A stretch of DNA of 64,000 nt from Propionibacteriaceae bacterium (GCA_031262485.1 JAISHO010000009.1:31361-95360); one strand, 5' to 3'. Shown: positions 8,987-22,807, counted from the stretch's first letter. Notes: generated by a model not told the origin, from the sequence alone. Numbers and translations: made by a program.

Positions 8987-10354
8987 ATGAGTGTCACCGT
9001 TGAGACCACTGCGATTCCGGGGCTGCTCGTCTGTCGACTCGACGTCCATGGCGACAATCGAGGCTGGTTCAAGGAGAACTGGCAGCGAGCGACGATGGTG
9101 GCCGCCGGCCTGCCCGATTTTCAACCAGTTCAGAACAATATGTCCTTCAATGCGACTCGGGGGACGACACGCGGCATCCATGCCGAGCCGTGGGACAAGC
9201 TCGTCTCCTCGGCCCAAGGCCGCTACTTCGGCGCCTGGGTCGATCTACGCGAGGGCGAAAGCTACGGGACGGTCGTCACTCTCGAAGTCGACGAGTCCAT
9301 CGCCGTCTTCGTGCCCCGGGGCGTCGGCAACTCGTATCAAACGTTGACGGACAATGTGACCTATTCCTACCTCGTCAACGATCACTGGTCAGCCGACAAG
9401 ATCGATTCTTACGCCTACGTCAATCTGGCCGATCCGACGCTGGCGATCGCCTGGCCCATCCCCCTGGAGCAAGCTGAGCTCTCCGACAAGGACCGCGCCC
9501 ATCCGCTCCTCGCCGACGCCAAGCGGGTCGCTAGGCCCCGGGTGCTCATCCTCGGCGCCCACGGGCAGTTGGGCCGGGCGTTGGTGGAGCTCTACCCCGA
9601 CGCCGCTCAAGCCGACATCGACAGCCTCGATCTGACCGATCCCGCTCAAGTCGACGCCTGGCCCTGGAGCGATTTCGGCGTCGTCATCAACGCCGCCGCC
9701 TTCACCAACGTCGACGCCGCCGAGACGCCCGATGGGCGGATCGCGGCCTGGAAAGCCAACGCGACCGCTCCCGCGACGCTGGCCAAACTCGCTTTGGCCC
9801 ACCGCTTCACTCTCGTCCACGTCTCGACCGACTACGTCTTCGACGGCACCCACGAGATCTGGCGTGAGGATGACGACCTCGCTCCTCTCAGCGTTTACGG
9901 GCAATCGAAAGCGGCTGGCGACCTCGCCGTCTCCGTCGTTCCGCACCACTACATTGTGCGCACGAGCTGGGTCGTCGGGCAGGGGAAGAATTTCATCGCC
10001 ACGATGGAGTCCTTGGCCGCCAAGGGGGTCTCCCCCGCCGTCGTCGACGATCAGACCGGCCGGCTCACCCACACCGCCACCTTGGCTGGCGCCATCCGTC
10101 ACCTCCTTGAGACGAACGCGCCCTATGGGCTTTACAACTGCACCGACGGCGGTGAGGCGGTCACCTGGGCCGATGTCGCCCAGGCCGTGTACGTGCGCTC
10201 GGGACGAGCGGCCACCGACGTCTCACGCGTCTCGACGGCTGAGTACTACGCCGGCAAGGAGAACATCGCCCCGCGCCCAGCCCACAGCCTCCTCGATCTC
10301 ACCAAACTGGAAGCCACGGGCTATCAAACGGAAACCTACCCTCTCGGAACCTGA
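8987..10354 (+). CDS. rmlCD: Fused dTDP-4-dehydrorhamnose 3,5-epimerase / reductase
   Basis: One 455-residue polypeptide with two enzymes. Residues 1-175 are a cupin RmlC epimerase (GNNRGWFKENW-like DNRGWFKENW, MSFNATRGTTRGIHAEPWDK with the catalytic His, VPRGVGNSYQ). Residues 185-455 are an RmlD reductase (VLILGAHGQLGRAL Rossmann loop, NAAAFTNVDAAE, HVSTDYVFDG, and YGQSKAAGD with the Tyr-x3-Lys pair). Together they turn dTDP-4-keto-6-deoxyglucose into dTDP-L-rhamnose. Such fusions are known in several actinobacteria. Start: ATG 8987 with GAGGGAG upstream; a TTG at 8960 is less likely. A perfect hairpin covers its stop codon. Confidence 0.95.
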   Translation: MSVTVETTAIPGLLVCRLDVHGDNRGWFKENWQRATMVAAGLPDFQPVQNNMSFNATRGTTRGIHAEPWDKLVSSAQGRYFGAWVDLREGESYGTVVTLEVDESIAVFVPRGVGNSYQTLTDNVTYSYLVNDHWSADKIDSYAYVNLADPTLAIAWPIPLEQAELSDKDRAHPLLADAKRVARPRVLILGAHGQLGRALVELYPDAAQADIDSLDLTDPAQVDAWPWSDFGVVINAAAFTNVDAAETPDGRIAAWKANATAPATLAKLALAHRFTLVHVSTDYVFDGTHEIWREDDDLAPLSVYGQSKAAGDLAVSVVPHHYIVRTSWVVGQGKNFIATMESLAAKGVSPAVVDDQTGRLTHTATLAGAIRHLLETNAPYGLYNCTDGGEAVTWADVAQAVYVRSGRAATDVSRVSTAEYYAGKENIAPRPAHSLLDLTKLEATGYQTETYPLGT

Positions 10355-10370
10355 GCTCCGAGAGGGTAGG
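10335..10370 (+). terminator. 14-bp perfect hairpin over the rmlCD stop codon
   Basis: CCTACCCTCTCGGA (10335-10348) pairs perfectly with TCCGAGAGGGTAGG (10357-10370) around an 8-base loop containing the TGA. There is no U-tract. It lies 60 bases from the convergent LGFP glucosaminidase stop and could stop transcription from both sides. Confidence 0.7.
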
Positions 10371-10432
10371 CGGGTGAGATGTCTGCCCGTCTCGCCCCGA
10401 TCACGGGAATGAGGCTGAAGACGGGGGCCATG

Positions 10433-12565
10433 TCAGATTGTGATCCACGCTCCCCGGGCCGGGGTCCAGTGGATAGTCCCATGCTGGAAACTCTGAATGG
10501 TTTCCGTCGATCTCGTGTTCGACCCGTCGGTGGCTCCGCCGGAGACGCTCACGTTGCGTTCTTGGGTGACGGGATAGCCGAGCGATCCGCCTGGCCCCCC
10601 GTTGGCGAGGTAGAGCGATCCGATGGCGCCATGGATCGGCATCGCGCCGGTGGCGTCGCTCCAATAGATCTGCCCGTTCTGGAAGTTCTGGTAGATCCCA
10701 CCGCTCGGCGCCGGGTTCTCCGCAGTCGTGGGATAACCCAAGTAGTTGTCGCCGCTGACGATGTCGTCATAGAGCCAGCGGACCGCTCCATGCACGGGCC
10801 AGGCGCCGGTCGCATCGCTCCAGAAGATCTGCCCGCCCTGGTAATCCTGAACCGATCCGCCACCGGGCGCCGGACGTTCCGCCGCCACCGGATAGCCGAG
10901 GTAACCGCTGGGGCCGCTGAGATCGCTGTACCGCCAGCCGATCGCACCATGCGTCGGCGCCGTTCCGGTCGCATCGTCCCAATAGATCCTCCCACCTTGG
11001 AACTCTTGCATCGCTCCGCCGTCAGCCCGGGATTGCTCCGAGGAGATGGGGTAACCGAGGTAGCTGCTCGGTCCGTCGAGATTGACGTAGGCCCAGCCGA
11101 TCCCACCATGAAGCGGGTAGGCGTCGGTCTGCGGTCCCCAGACGACCCAGCCGCCCTGGAACGTCTGGATCACTCCTCCGCCATCGGTGGCTTTCTCGTC
11201 CGTGGTGGGATAACCCAGATAACCCGACGCCGCACCCAAGCGGTTGAAGAGGTACCAGACGGCGCCATGAAGAGCGTGGGCGCCCGAAGCGTCCGACCAG
11301 TAGATCCGGCCGTTCTGGAAGTTTTGATAAACGCCCCCGTTGCCGGCTGAGATCTCACCGCCAGTGGGATAGCCCAGATAACTCGTCGGTCCAGTCAACG
11401 ATCCGTAGTACCAAGCGATGGCGCCGCCGACCCGCTGAGCTCCGGTGGCGTCCGACCAGAAGACCTGGCCGTTTTGGAAGTCTTGATAGACGCCGCCGGC
11501 GGCAGAAGAGATCTCATTGCTGACAGGCAGTCCATTGGCCTGTCGGAAGTTGTTGCTCGAACGATAGAGATCCCACACCGCTCCGTGGAGAGCGTGGTAT
11601 CCGCTGGCCGGGCTGTAGATGATGGCGCCTCGGTCGAAGCTTTGGATCTGAGAGCCGGAGATCGGCCCCTCCATCGGGGCGCCGACCGCGAACGACAACG
11701 GCCCGCTGATGCCGCCGAGCGCTTGGTAGACCTGTTGCCACCCACCGGACAAGCTCAAGGCCGGGGCGGATACTGATGTGTTGTCGTATTGCTTGAGACC
11801 GTTGCTGTTCATGATCGAGATGAGCTTGCTGGCGTACGCCGGATCGGTCGCATAACCGGCGTTGGCGATGGCGCGGGCGAAATCATCCGCGTTCGTCGTC
11901 TTGAAGGCCGGCGCGTAGCGGCTGTTCTCCCTGAGGAAGAGCCCATGGTCGAGGAAGGCGTCGGTGACGGATTGGTAGGTCCGAAAACCGCTGATCTGCG
12001 AGACGAAGGCTCCGTCGTAGAACTCGTCCGAAGCCAGGTTGATGCACCCGGATTGGTAGCGGCTCATCGTCTTCGTGCACTTGATGCCGAAGTAGGCCTG
12101 GCCGTATTGGGAGAGATCGGATCCCCCCCACCCGGCTTCGAGAATCGATTGCGCCAAGCTCACCGAGGCCGGGACGCCGAACTCGATCTGTCCTTGCTGC
12201 GCGGCCGGCACGAGTGACTGGATATACCGTGACGACGACGTCGAGCGCATCGCCATGCTCTGGAACTCCTCCGGATCGATCTCCACCGGGAAATCGATGA
12301 GCGGGTCGAGCGACCGGGCGTCCTCGTCGACTGTAGGAGTCTCCTCGGCGCTTGGCTCAACAGTCGGCTCCGTCGTCTCTGTCGGCTCCGGTTCGTCAGA
12401 TTCTTCCGGTTCCGGCGTCGGTTCACCCGATGGCGAAGCGGACGCCGAGGGCGACGGCGTGAGAAACTCGTCGGCCTTGGCTAGGCTCCCGACCGCGATC
12501 GTCAAGAGACAAGCAGAAATAAATAATATGAAAAAATAGCGAATTGATTTCGCGAATGTTGACAT
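10433..12565 (-). CDS. Secreted GH73-like glucosaminidase with eight LGFP repeats
   Basis: About 710 residues. A signal peptide with a long hydrophobic core (YFFILFISACLLTIAVGSLA) is followed by a Ser/Pro/Glu/Thr-rich linker. Next, at about residues 110-270, comes a glucosaminidase (GH73) domain: SLAQSILEAGWGGSDL with the catalytic-type Glu, YFGIKC, FRTYQSVTDAFLDHGLFL, and YATDPAYASKLISIM. The rest is eight repeats of about 52 residues with the LGYP(T/V)xxE...GGxYQxFQxGxIYWS...HGAI pattern (LGFP family). It should cut peptidoglycan glycan strands outside the cell while the repeats hold it to the wall. LGFP repeats occur in corynebacterial wall-attached proteins. Two adjacent ATGs (12568, 12565) could start it. 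Confidence 0.9.
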   Translation of the reverse strand: MSTFAKSIRYFFILFISACLLTIAVGSLAKADEFLTPSPSASASPSGEPTPEPEESDEPEPTETTEPTVEPSAEETPTVDEDARSLDPLIDFPVEIDPEEFQSMAMRSTSSSRYIQSLVPAAQQGQIEFGVPASVSLAQSILEAGWGGSDLSQYGQAYFGIKCTKTMSRYQSGCINLASDEFYDGAFVSQISGFRTYQSVTDAFLDHGLFLRENSRYAPAFKTTNADDFARAIANAGYATDPAYASKLISIMNSNGLKQYDNTSVSAPALSLSGGWQQVYQALGGISGPLSFAVGAPMEGPISGSQIQSFDRGAIIYSPASGYHALHGAVWDLYRSSNNFRQANGLPVSNEISSAAGGVYQDFQNGQVFWSDATGAQRVGGAIAWYYGSLTGPTSYLGYPTGGEISAGNGGVYQNFQNGRIYWSDASGAHALHGAVWYLFNRLGAASGYLGYPTTDEKATDGGGVIQTFQGGWVVWGPQTDAYPLHGGIGWAYVNLDGPSSYLGYPISSEQSRADGGAMQEFQGGRIYWDDATGTAPTHGAIGWRYSDLSGPSGYLGYPVAAERPAPGGGSVQDYQGGQIFWSDATGAWPVHGAVRWLYDDIVSGDNYLGYPTTAENPAPSGGIYQNFQNGQIYWSDATGAMPIHGAIGSLYLANGGPGGSLGYPVTQERNVSVSGGATDGSNTRSTETIQSFQHGTIHWTPARGAWITI

Positions 12566-12568
12566 CAC

Positions 12569-12938
12569 AACCCCCGATGTGTATCGACTGCATTCCTCAC
12601 TGCTGGAAACAATCGTTCTCCGCGTTTTGGACTATAGCACCGGCAGGCAACATTTCCCAAAATTTCATTCCAATTTATAATTGCAAACAATGAGTTAGCT
12701 CCCTCACTATTCCGCATTTTTAGGCCAGATATTGATAGGGTCGGTAAAAGAGATGAGGGAACGATGAATCCGCCATGATTTTTTCCTACCAGGGGACGTC
12801 TCTCCGCTCAAGAGAGAAGGATTTCGACCTCATGTTCAATGATTTAGATAACAACTTGACTTATTAGTGTTGTTATGGTAGGAAAAGAAACATGGCTGTG
12901 GTGGTCGGCGCCAGCGAACGGGACTTTTGAGGAAAACA
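12569..12938. promoter_or_regulatory. AT-rich divergent intergenic region between the two LGFP genes
   Basis: 370 bases without a gene. A TATAGT -10-like hexamer lies on the minus strand at 12631-12636, about 65 bases before the glucosaminidase start. On the plus strand TTGACT (12856-12861) and TAGGAA (12879-12884), 17 bases apart, could drive the leucine-rich-repeat gene. The region is much richer in A+T than the flanking coding DNA. Nothing else gene-like is seen. Confidence 0.45.
12848..12876 (+). promoter_or_regulatory. Inverted repeat bracketing a -35 element (operator candidate)
   Basis: ATAACAAC (12848-12855) and GTTGTTAT (12869-12876) are perfect reverse complements with a 13-base spacer that contains the TTGACT -35 candidate. 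This arrangement suits a repressor that blocks transcription of the LRR-LGFP gene. No binding protein can be named. Confidence 0.4.
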
Positions 12939-14954
12939 GTGAATATCAAACGTGCAATAATTAGCGTTTCATGCGTCATGGGCCTAGTCGCAGGCGGGAT
13001 CGTGGGCTCAGCCGCTGTCGCCTCGGCCTCCCAGAGCGTCATCACTGACGCCGCCTTCCAGACCTGCCTCAACGAGCATCTAGAAATGCCTAGTGGGACG
13101 CCTCTGACGCCTGATTCCTTGGCCCTGCTGACCGACTGGGTCTCCTGCAACGATCGTGGGATCACCTCCCTCGAAGGGGCGAAATATCTGACGAACCTCG
13201 ATCACCTCATGGTCGCGGGAAATAACATTCATGATCTCTCCCCCCTTTCCAGTCTCACCACTCTGACGGGATTGAACGCCTCCGATAATAAATTCACATC
13301 GATACAATCTTTGGCCTCCCTCACGGGATTGACCTGGCTTTCCTTGGGGCATAATTCCATCTCCGACATCAGTCCGCTCGCGGGGTTGACGAATCTCACC
13401 GATCTCGCTCTCATCGACATGAAGATCTCATCGATCTCACCGTTGAAAAATGTGAAAAATCTAACAAAACTCGATATCAGTGGAAACAATGTTTCAGACT
13501 TATCTCCCGTCTCGGGGATGACCTCGCTCACGGAGTTTTTCGCAGCTGACAACGCGATCACGTCGATCTCACCGCTGTCCTCCCTGTCCTCGGCGATCAC
13601 CCTCGATCTGAGAAATAACACGATCAACGATCTGGCCCCCGCCGCGAAAATTTCGGGGTTGCAGACCTTGATGATCGACAATAATAATATTACAAGTGTA
13701 GCTGCTTTTGCAGGTCATCCGTCGATCACCGCATTCTGGGCCTCCGGCAACCACATCACCGATCTCAGCCCTCTGCCGGCCCGCATCGCGCAGAGCTACA
13801 ACGACGAGCACGTCACCGGGACGTGGCAGTCGTACGAGCCCGGCTTCACCAACCGCGATCAAACCGTCAGCCTCAACGCCACCGTCGGAACCGCTGCGGT
13901 GCCGACGGTCAAGAATCTCTCCGGGGGGCGCACGATCATCTGGTTCGTCTCTTCCGGCAACGCGACCGTCGCATCGAACAACACTACGGTCACCTATCAT
14001 GCTCCCGGCACGGTGACCCTCACCTGGAGCGATCGCGGCGAACGCGGCCCGGGCTCCTTCTCCGGCTCTGTCACCGTCACCGTCGCCGCATCCGGCCAAG
14101 CGGCCAATCAAGCTCCGGCGCCGAAGCCCCTCTACAGCGGCTATGTCGTCCAAGGAGGCATCGAGGTGCTCTACAACTCGCTCGGGGGCGGTTCGAGTTA
14201 TCTGCGTCAGCCGACCAGCGGTGAGATCGCCTCCGCCAACGGCGGGGTGTACCAAACCTTCCAGGGCGGCATCGTCTATTGGTCGCCCACTTCGAGCGCC
14301 CACGCCGTCCACGGCGCCGTCCACGGCTACTACCACGCTCTCGACTCCGAGTGGGGCACGCTCGGTTATCCCCTGACGGAGGAACGCCTCGAGCTTTCCG
14401 ACGGCACGGTGAGCCAGGAATTCCAAGGCGGCGTCATCTATTGGAGCCCGTACTACGGCGCCATCCACACCCAGGGCGCGATCCGGTGGCTCTATTCTTC
14501 CCTCGGCGGAGCGTCGGGTTTCCTTGGTTTCCCAACCAGCGGTGAGAACGTCTACACCCGCGGCCACGAGGGAGTCTCCCAGAGCTTCCTCGGGGGCGTC
14601 ATCTACTGGAGCGAGGCCTCCGGCGCGCACACCGTCCACGGCGGCATCCGAACCCGCTTCGACGCGCTCAGCGGCGTCTTCGGGTATCTCGGATTCCCGA
14701 CCAGCCAGGAGATCGGCGCCGCCAAGGGTGGAGCCTTCCAGCATTACCAGGGTGGGACGATCTATTGGAGTGAGGCGACCGGTTCCCAAGCCGTCCATGG
14801 AGCGATCGGCGGTCTGTACGCCCGTCGCGGTGGCCCGGCCTCCTCGCTTGGTTATCCCGTCACCGAGGAGATCGCGATGAACGGTGGCGTCTACCAACGC
14901 TTCCAGGGTGGGACGATCTCCTGGACGCCAGCCCGGGACGCCTGGGTCAGCTGA
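12939..14954 (+). CDS. Secreted leucine-rich-repeat protein with five C-terminal LGFP repeats
   Basis: 671 residues. A signal peptide (SVSCVMGLVAGGIVG...ASA) is followed by an internalin-like leucine-rich-repeat array at about residues 50-270, with 22-residue units such as LTNLTDLxLxxNxISDISPLAGL. Next is an Ig-like/Big-type domain near 285-375, then five LGFP repeats (LGFPTS.E, IYWSEASGAHTVHGGI) to the end. GTG 12939 is preferred over TTG 12927 because GAGGA sits six bases ahead of it. The likely role is wall-attached protein binding through the LRR with LGFP-based retention. It is divergent from the LGFP glucosaminidase. No sorting signal or C-terminal membrane anchor is present. Confidence 0.85.
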   Translation: MNIKRAIISVSCVMGLVAGGIVGSAAVASASQSVITDAAFQTCLNEHLEMPSGTPLTPDSLALLTDWVSCNDRGITSLEGAKYLTNLDHLMVAGNNIHDLSPLSSLTTLTGLNASDNKFTSIQSLASLTGLTWLSLGHNSISDISPLAGLTNLTDLALIDMKISSISPLKNVKNLTKLDISGNNVSDLSPVSGMTSLTEFFAADNAITSISPLSSLSSAITLDLRNNTINDLAPAAKISGLQTLMIDNNNITSVAAFAGHPSITAFWASGNHITDLSPLPARIAQSYNDEHVTGTWQSYEPGFTNRDQTVSLNATVGTAAVPTVKNLSGGRTIIWFVSSGNATVASNNTTVTYHAPGTVTLTWSDRGERGPGSFSGSVTVTVAASGQAANQAPAPKPLYSGYVVQGGIEVLYNSLGGGSSYLRQPTSGEIASANGGVYQTFQGGIVYWSPTSSAHAVHGAVHGYYHALDSEWGTLGYPLTEERLELSDGTVSQEFQGGVIYWSPYYGAIHTQGAIRWLYSSLGGASGFLGFPTSGENVYTRGHEGVSQSFLGGVIYWSEASGAHTVHGGIRTRFDALSGVFGYLGFPTSQEIGAAKGGAFQHYQGGTIYWSEATGSQAVHGAIGGLYARRGGPASSLGYPVTEEIAMNGGVYQRFQGGTISWTPARDAWVS

Positions 14955-14971
14955 TCCACGAGGCAGCTGCG

Positions 14972-14998
14972 GCGGGGAGGAGCTATTCCTCTCCCCGC
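14972..14998. terminator. Hairpin between convergent LRR-LGFP and wzt genes
   Basis: GCGGGGAG (14972-14979) pairs with CTCCCCGC (14991-14998) over an 11-base loop. It lies between two convergent stop codons and overlaps the last codons of wzt, so it could work in both directions. There is no U-tract. Confidence 0.4.
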
Positions 14999-15711
14999 AT
15001 ACGCCGGATGACGTCGCGCACCGGCCCGTCGAGGGTGAGGTTGCCGGATTCGAGGAGAAGGCCGCGGTCACAGATACCGGCCACCATGTCGAGGTCGTGG
15101 CTGACGATGACGAGGGTGAGGCCTTCGGATTTGAGTTCCCGAATGCGCTGGAGGCATTTCTTCTGGAAGGGCTCGTCGCCGACGGCAAGGATCTCGTCGA
15201 CGAGGAAGACCTCCGGATCGGAGTGGACGGCGACGGAGAAGGCGAGCCGGAGGAACATCCCCGAGGAGTAGAACTTGACCTCGGTGTCGATGAAGCGTTC
15301 GATCTCACTGAACTCGACGATGCTGTCGAAGGCGTCGTCGATCTGTTTCTCCGACATCCCGAGGATGGCGCCGTTGAGGTAGACGTTCTCCCGCCCCGTC
15401 AGATCCGGGTGGAAACCGGCGCCGACTTCGATGAGCCCGGCCACTCGGCCGCGGGTGCGGACAGCGCCCTGATCGGGCCGCATGACACCGGAGATGAGTT
15501 TGAGCAGCGTCGATTTTCCGGATCCGTTGAATCCGAGGAGAGCGACGGCTTCTCCCTCGGTGATCTCGAAGGAGACGTCGTGAAGCGCATGGAAGGTGTC
15601 GGAGAGTTTCTTGTGCCGCGCCATGGCGATGAGCATCTCTTTGAGGGAATGGGTGTGGCGCAGGGTGAATTCCTTGGTCACCCCCACGGCTTCGACATAG
15701 GTGGTCGCCAT
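14983..15711 (-). CDS. wzt: Polysaccharide ABC exporter ATPase
   Basis: 242 residues: Walker A GFNGSGKST, Q-loop region, ABC signature FYSSGMFLRLAFS and Walker B VFLVDEILAVGDEPF, typical of Wzt/RfbE/TagH-type ATPases. With the Wzm permease encoded one base upstream it should form the exporter of a finished lipid-linked glycan. It has only the nucleotide-binding domain; the C-terminal glycan-recognition domain of O9a-type Wzt proteins is missing, as in the mycobacterial galactan exporter (Rv3781). The true start is ATG 15711 (MATTYVEAVGV); the longer frame upstream is out-of-frame overlap with wzm. Confidence 0.93.
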   Translation of the reverse strand: MATTYVEAVGVTKEFTLRHTHSLKEMLIAMARHKKLSDTFHALHDVSFEITEGEAVALLGFNGSGKSTLLKLISGVMRPDQGAVRTRGRVAGLIEVGAGFHPDLTGRENVYLNGAILGMSEKQIDDAFDSIVEFSEIERFIDTEVKFYSSGMFLRLAFSVAVHSDPEVFLVDEILAVGDEPFQKKCLQRIRELKSEGLTLVIVSHDLDMVAGICDRGLLLESGNLTLDGPVRDVIRRMRGEE

Positions 15712-15712
15712 G

Positions 15713-16614
15713 TCAGAGCTCCTGAGCGAAGCGGCCCTCGAGCCGGCGGAAGACGAGTTGGCCAATGGCGAGGATGCCGCAGGAGACGAGCAGGGCGATG
15801 AGCCCGACCGTCCACAAATGGTTCGGTTGGATCGGCAGCCCATCGTAGGCGGCCAACGCGGTGGCCACCTCCGCCTCGTTGAGCGCCCCGTACCAGAAAG
15901 CGTGGTGGAACAATTCGACGGCGGCTGTGAGGGGGTTCGCCTGGTAGATATACCAGAGCCAGCGCGGCGTCGACGTGAAGACCATCTGCCAGCTGTAGAG
16001 GACGGGCGAGCACCAGGTCGCGACCATGAGGATGAGATCGACGAAGTTCTCAGCGTCGCGGTAGAAGACGTTGATCGCCCCGAAGATGAGGCCGAGCCCG
16101 AGGGCGAGGATCGAGACGATGGCGAATCCGAGAACACCGGCCAGCAGTTCGGTGAAGCTCGGCCTCCACCCGCTGATGAGCGCGGCCAGGAGCAGGACGA
16201 TGAACTGGGGCAGGAAGTGAATGATCGCCACCCACAGCGAGGCGACGGGGAAAAGCTCGCGCGGCAGGAAGATCTTATTGATGAGGGGGGCGTTCCACAC
16301 GAGGCAGCGGGTGGCGTTGCCGAACGCCTCGGAGAAATAGTTGATGGTGACGATGCCGGCGAAGAGGTAGACGACGTAGTCCGGAATCGTCTCGCGCAAC
16401 TTGAGGAAGACCCCCATGGCGAAGAAGAAGACGAGGAACTGCGTCAACGGTTTGACGTAGCTCCACACCATGCCGAGGATCGAGCCGCGGTAGCGCACCC
16501 GCAATTCCTTGCGCACGATGAGGCGCAGGAGGAAGCGGTCATGGAAGACGTCGAGCAATCCCTTGCTGTGGCCGGGGATTTTCAGTTCCGGTCGCCCGAC
16601 CGTGGCGGGCGTCG

Positions 16615-16618
<4 letters not shown>
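15713..16618 (-). CDS. wzm: Polysaccharide ABC exporter permease
   Basis: 301 residues of the ABC-2 type permease family. It has a hydrophilic N-terminus and six membrane segments; FLLRLIVRKELRVRYRGSIL before the first helix and GMVWSYVKPLTQ after it are classic for Wzm/TagG. It is the membrane pore paired with Wzt. The GTG start overlaps the glfT2 stop (GTGA), and wzt follows after one base, so glf-glfT2-wzm-wzt is a tightly coupled operon. The same gene content handles galactan in Mycobacterium (Rv3781-Rv3783, Rv3808c, Rv3809c). Confidence 0.93.
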
Positions 16619-19871
<3,253 letters not shown>

Positions 19872-20046
19872 TTATCAGCGATTCCCTTTTCCGTACCGCT
19901 GAGACGGCAAGTCTGATCCGTCCTTATCTTTGGGCGAGGAAATGAATCGTTCCGGGGCACAGTTGCCCGTGATCGTGACGTGTTCTCTCGCTCGTGATCT
20001 TAACGTTCCGTCAGATCTGCTTCTCCGAAGCGCTTTCACGTTCTAG

Positions 20047-21054
<1,008 letters not shown>

Positions 21055-21055
21055 T

Positions 21056-22807
21056 TTAGTTTTCGGTCGTCTCGCCCGGATCAGCGACAGTTTCCTCGGG
21101 CTCGGCGGTTTCCACCGTCACGGTTTCCACCGTCTCGATCTCTTCGGGCGCCGTGTCAGGCGCCTCCGCTGTTGTCGTCCCCGGAGAAGCGTGAGCGGGT
21201 GACGGCGCGGCGGGAGGGGTCCGTTCCATCCGCTCGACTTGGGCGAGACGCAGACGCAGACGCATGAGATCCGCCGTGACACGACCATGCTGGTCGAGGT
21301 CGTCGAGGTTGAGGGTGAGACGCCCGCCGTGGGATCGTTTCGACGCCCCGGACGGGGAGAGATTCTCGAGTTGATGTTCGAGACGAGCGATCTCGGCGCG
21401 GATCGAGGCGGCGTCGGTGAACCGGAGCAGGTCATACGACGAGCTGAGCGCGCTCGACCGACCGGAGACGCCCTGGTCGCTCGACCATGAGCTGGGTCCG
21501 CTGCCGCGGCGGGGAGCTCCCCGGCCGCCACCGCGTGAACCGCCCCGCTCCCCCGCGTTGGAACCGCGGTCGCCGCCTGATCCTCCGCCCTGAGGACCAC
21601 GACTGCCACCGGCTTCGCGCAGCGTGGTGTAGAAGGCGTCTTGGGCTTGACGGAACTCGTTGGCCAGTACCCGGTTCTGTTCCCGCCCGGCGTAGCCGAG
21701 GGCATGGAACTCCTCGTTGATGCGGCGCATCTCCTCGCGGGCCCGCCCCCGGTCGCGCAGAGCGGTCAAGCCTTTCGCCTCGTCGATGAGCTGGCGTTTG
21801 GCCGCCGCGGCCGCCCGTAAAGCCTCGCCCGAGGCTTGGCGTTCGGCTGAGAATTTCTGGTAGACGGTGTCGTGGGCCGCCTTGAAGCGTTTCCACAGCG
21901 CTTCGTCGACCGGCCGGGGAGCCCGCGGAGCTTTCTTCCACTGGGCCAGCAGCGCTGTCATCGACTCTTGGGCTTGGCGCAGGTCGGAGCGTTGGGTCAA
22001 CTCCTCGGCGGCGGCGATGAGTTCTTCCTTGACTCGTTTCGCTTCGGCCGTCTCCGTCTGGCGGGCTTTGCGCTCCAGATCGAGGCGGGCATAGAAGAGG
22101 TCGCGGGCGGCTTTGAAGCGCTCCCACAGCCGCTTGTCTTCGCCTTTGCTTGCGTGGCCGGCTTGGCGCCACTGCTCCATGAGCTTGTTCATCTCCGGCA
22201 CCGAGGTGCGGGCCTCCCCCGCCATAGCGATGAGCTCGGCCTGGGTGATGAGCGCTTCCTTCGTGCGCTTGGCGCTCTCCCGCTCCTGAGCCCGGGCCGA
22301 TGCGGCGACGCCGTCGGATTGATCCTCCGGTGATTCGTCCTCGGATTCCGTCGTGGATGCGGCATCTGATTCCACCGGTTGATCGTCGTGGATCGCCGTG
22401 GCCGGTTCGGTCGGTTCCCTCTCAGCGGCGCCATCTGCGTCAGCCGCGGGCTCCTCAGCGGGCTCAGAACTCGCCTCGGCGGGTGCGTCCTGTGACTCTC
22501 CCTCGGAGGAGTTTTCTTCGGATGAGGCCTGCGGAAGTTGCGGCTCAGGCGCATCTCGCACCGGCTTCTCTTCAAGATTCTCTTCAGGCGGCTCGGGCGA
22601 TGGCGTAAGAGACGATGGTTCGGCTGGTTTGTCAGGGACGACGTCGTCGTCGCCTAGCCCGATGATCCGGCGCGGGGCAGCGGTCGTGACGGGATCGTCG
22701 GGAACCGGTGAGGGGACGTCGTCGGCGACGACGGCGTCCTGCGCTGGTTCCAGAGGTTCGGCCACCGGGTTCTCCGGCAGCGTCGCCTCCGACATTTCGT
22801 CCGACAT
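21056..22807 (-). CDS. DUF349-repeat protein
   Basis: About 583 residues. The first 190 are acidic and low-complexity (Glu/Pro/Ser/Ala). The middle holds several DUF349 repeats of about 70 residues with the W...LWERFKAARDLFYARLDL and LWKRFKAAHDTVYQKFSAE pattern. The end has a Gly/Arg-rich patch (GGGSGGDRGSNAGERGGSRG) like an RNA-binding tail, then a helical segment and an acidic tail. DUF349 proteins are common single-copy genes of actinobacteria with no settled function. ATG 22807 (MSDEMSEATLP) is preferred; the frame extends upstream without conserved sequence. Confidence 0.8.
   Translation of the reverse strand: MSDEMSEATLPENPVAEPLEPAQDAVVADDVPSPVPDDPVTTAAPRRIIGLGDDDVVPDKPAEPSSLTPSPEPPEENLEEKPVRDAPEPQLPQASSEENSSEGESQDAPAEASSEPAEEPAADADGAAEREPTEPATAIHDDQPVESDAASTTESEDESPEDQSDGVAASARAQERESAKRTKEALITQAELIAMAGEARTSVPEMNKLMEQWRQAGHASKGEDKRLWERFKAARDLFYARLDLERKARQTETAEAKRVKEELIAAAEELTQRSDLRQAQESMTALLAQWKKAPRAPRPVDEALWKRFKAAHDTVYQKFSAERQASGEALRAAAAAKRQLIDEAKGLTALRDRGRAREEMRRINEEFHALGYAGREQNRVLANEFRQAQDAFYTTLREAGGSRGPQGGGSGGDRGSNAGERGGSRGGGRGAPRRGSGPSSWSSDQGVSGRSSALSSSYDLLRFTDAASIRAEIARLEHQLENLSPSGASKRSHGGRLTLNLDDLDQHGRVTADLMRLRLRLAQVERMERTPPAAPSPAHASPGTTTAEAPDTAPEEIETVETVTVETAEPEETVADPGETTEN

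Noticed and set aside
12836..13681. Minus-strand open frames around the start of the LRR-LGFP gene
   Set aside because: They are antisense to the signal peptide and LRR coding region and show no conserved features.
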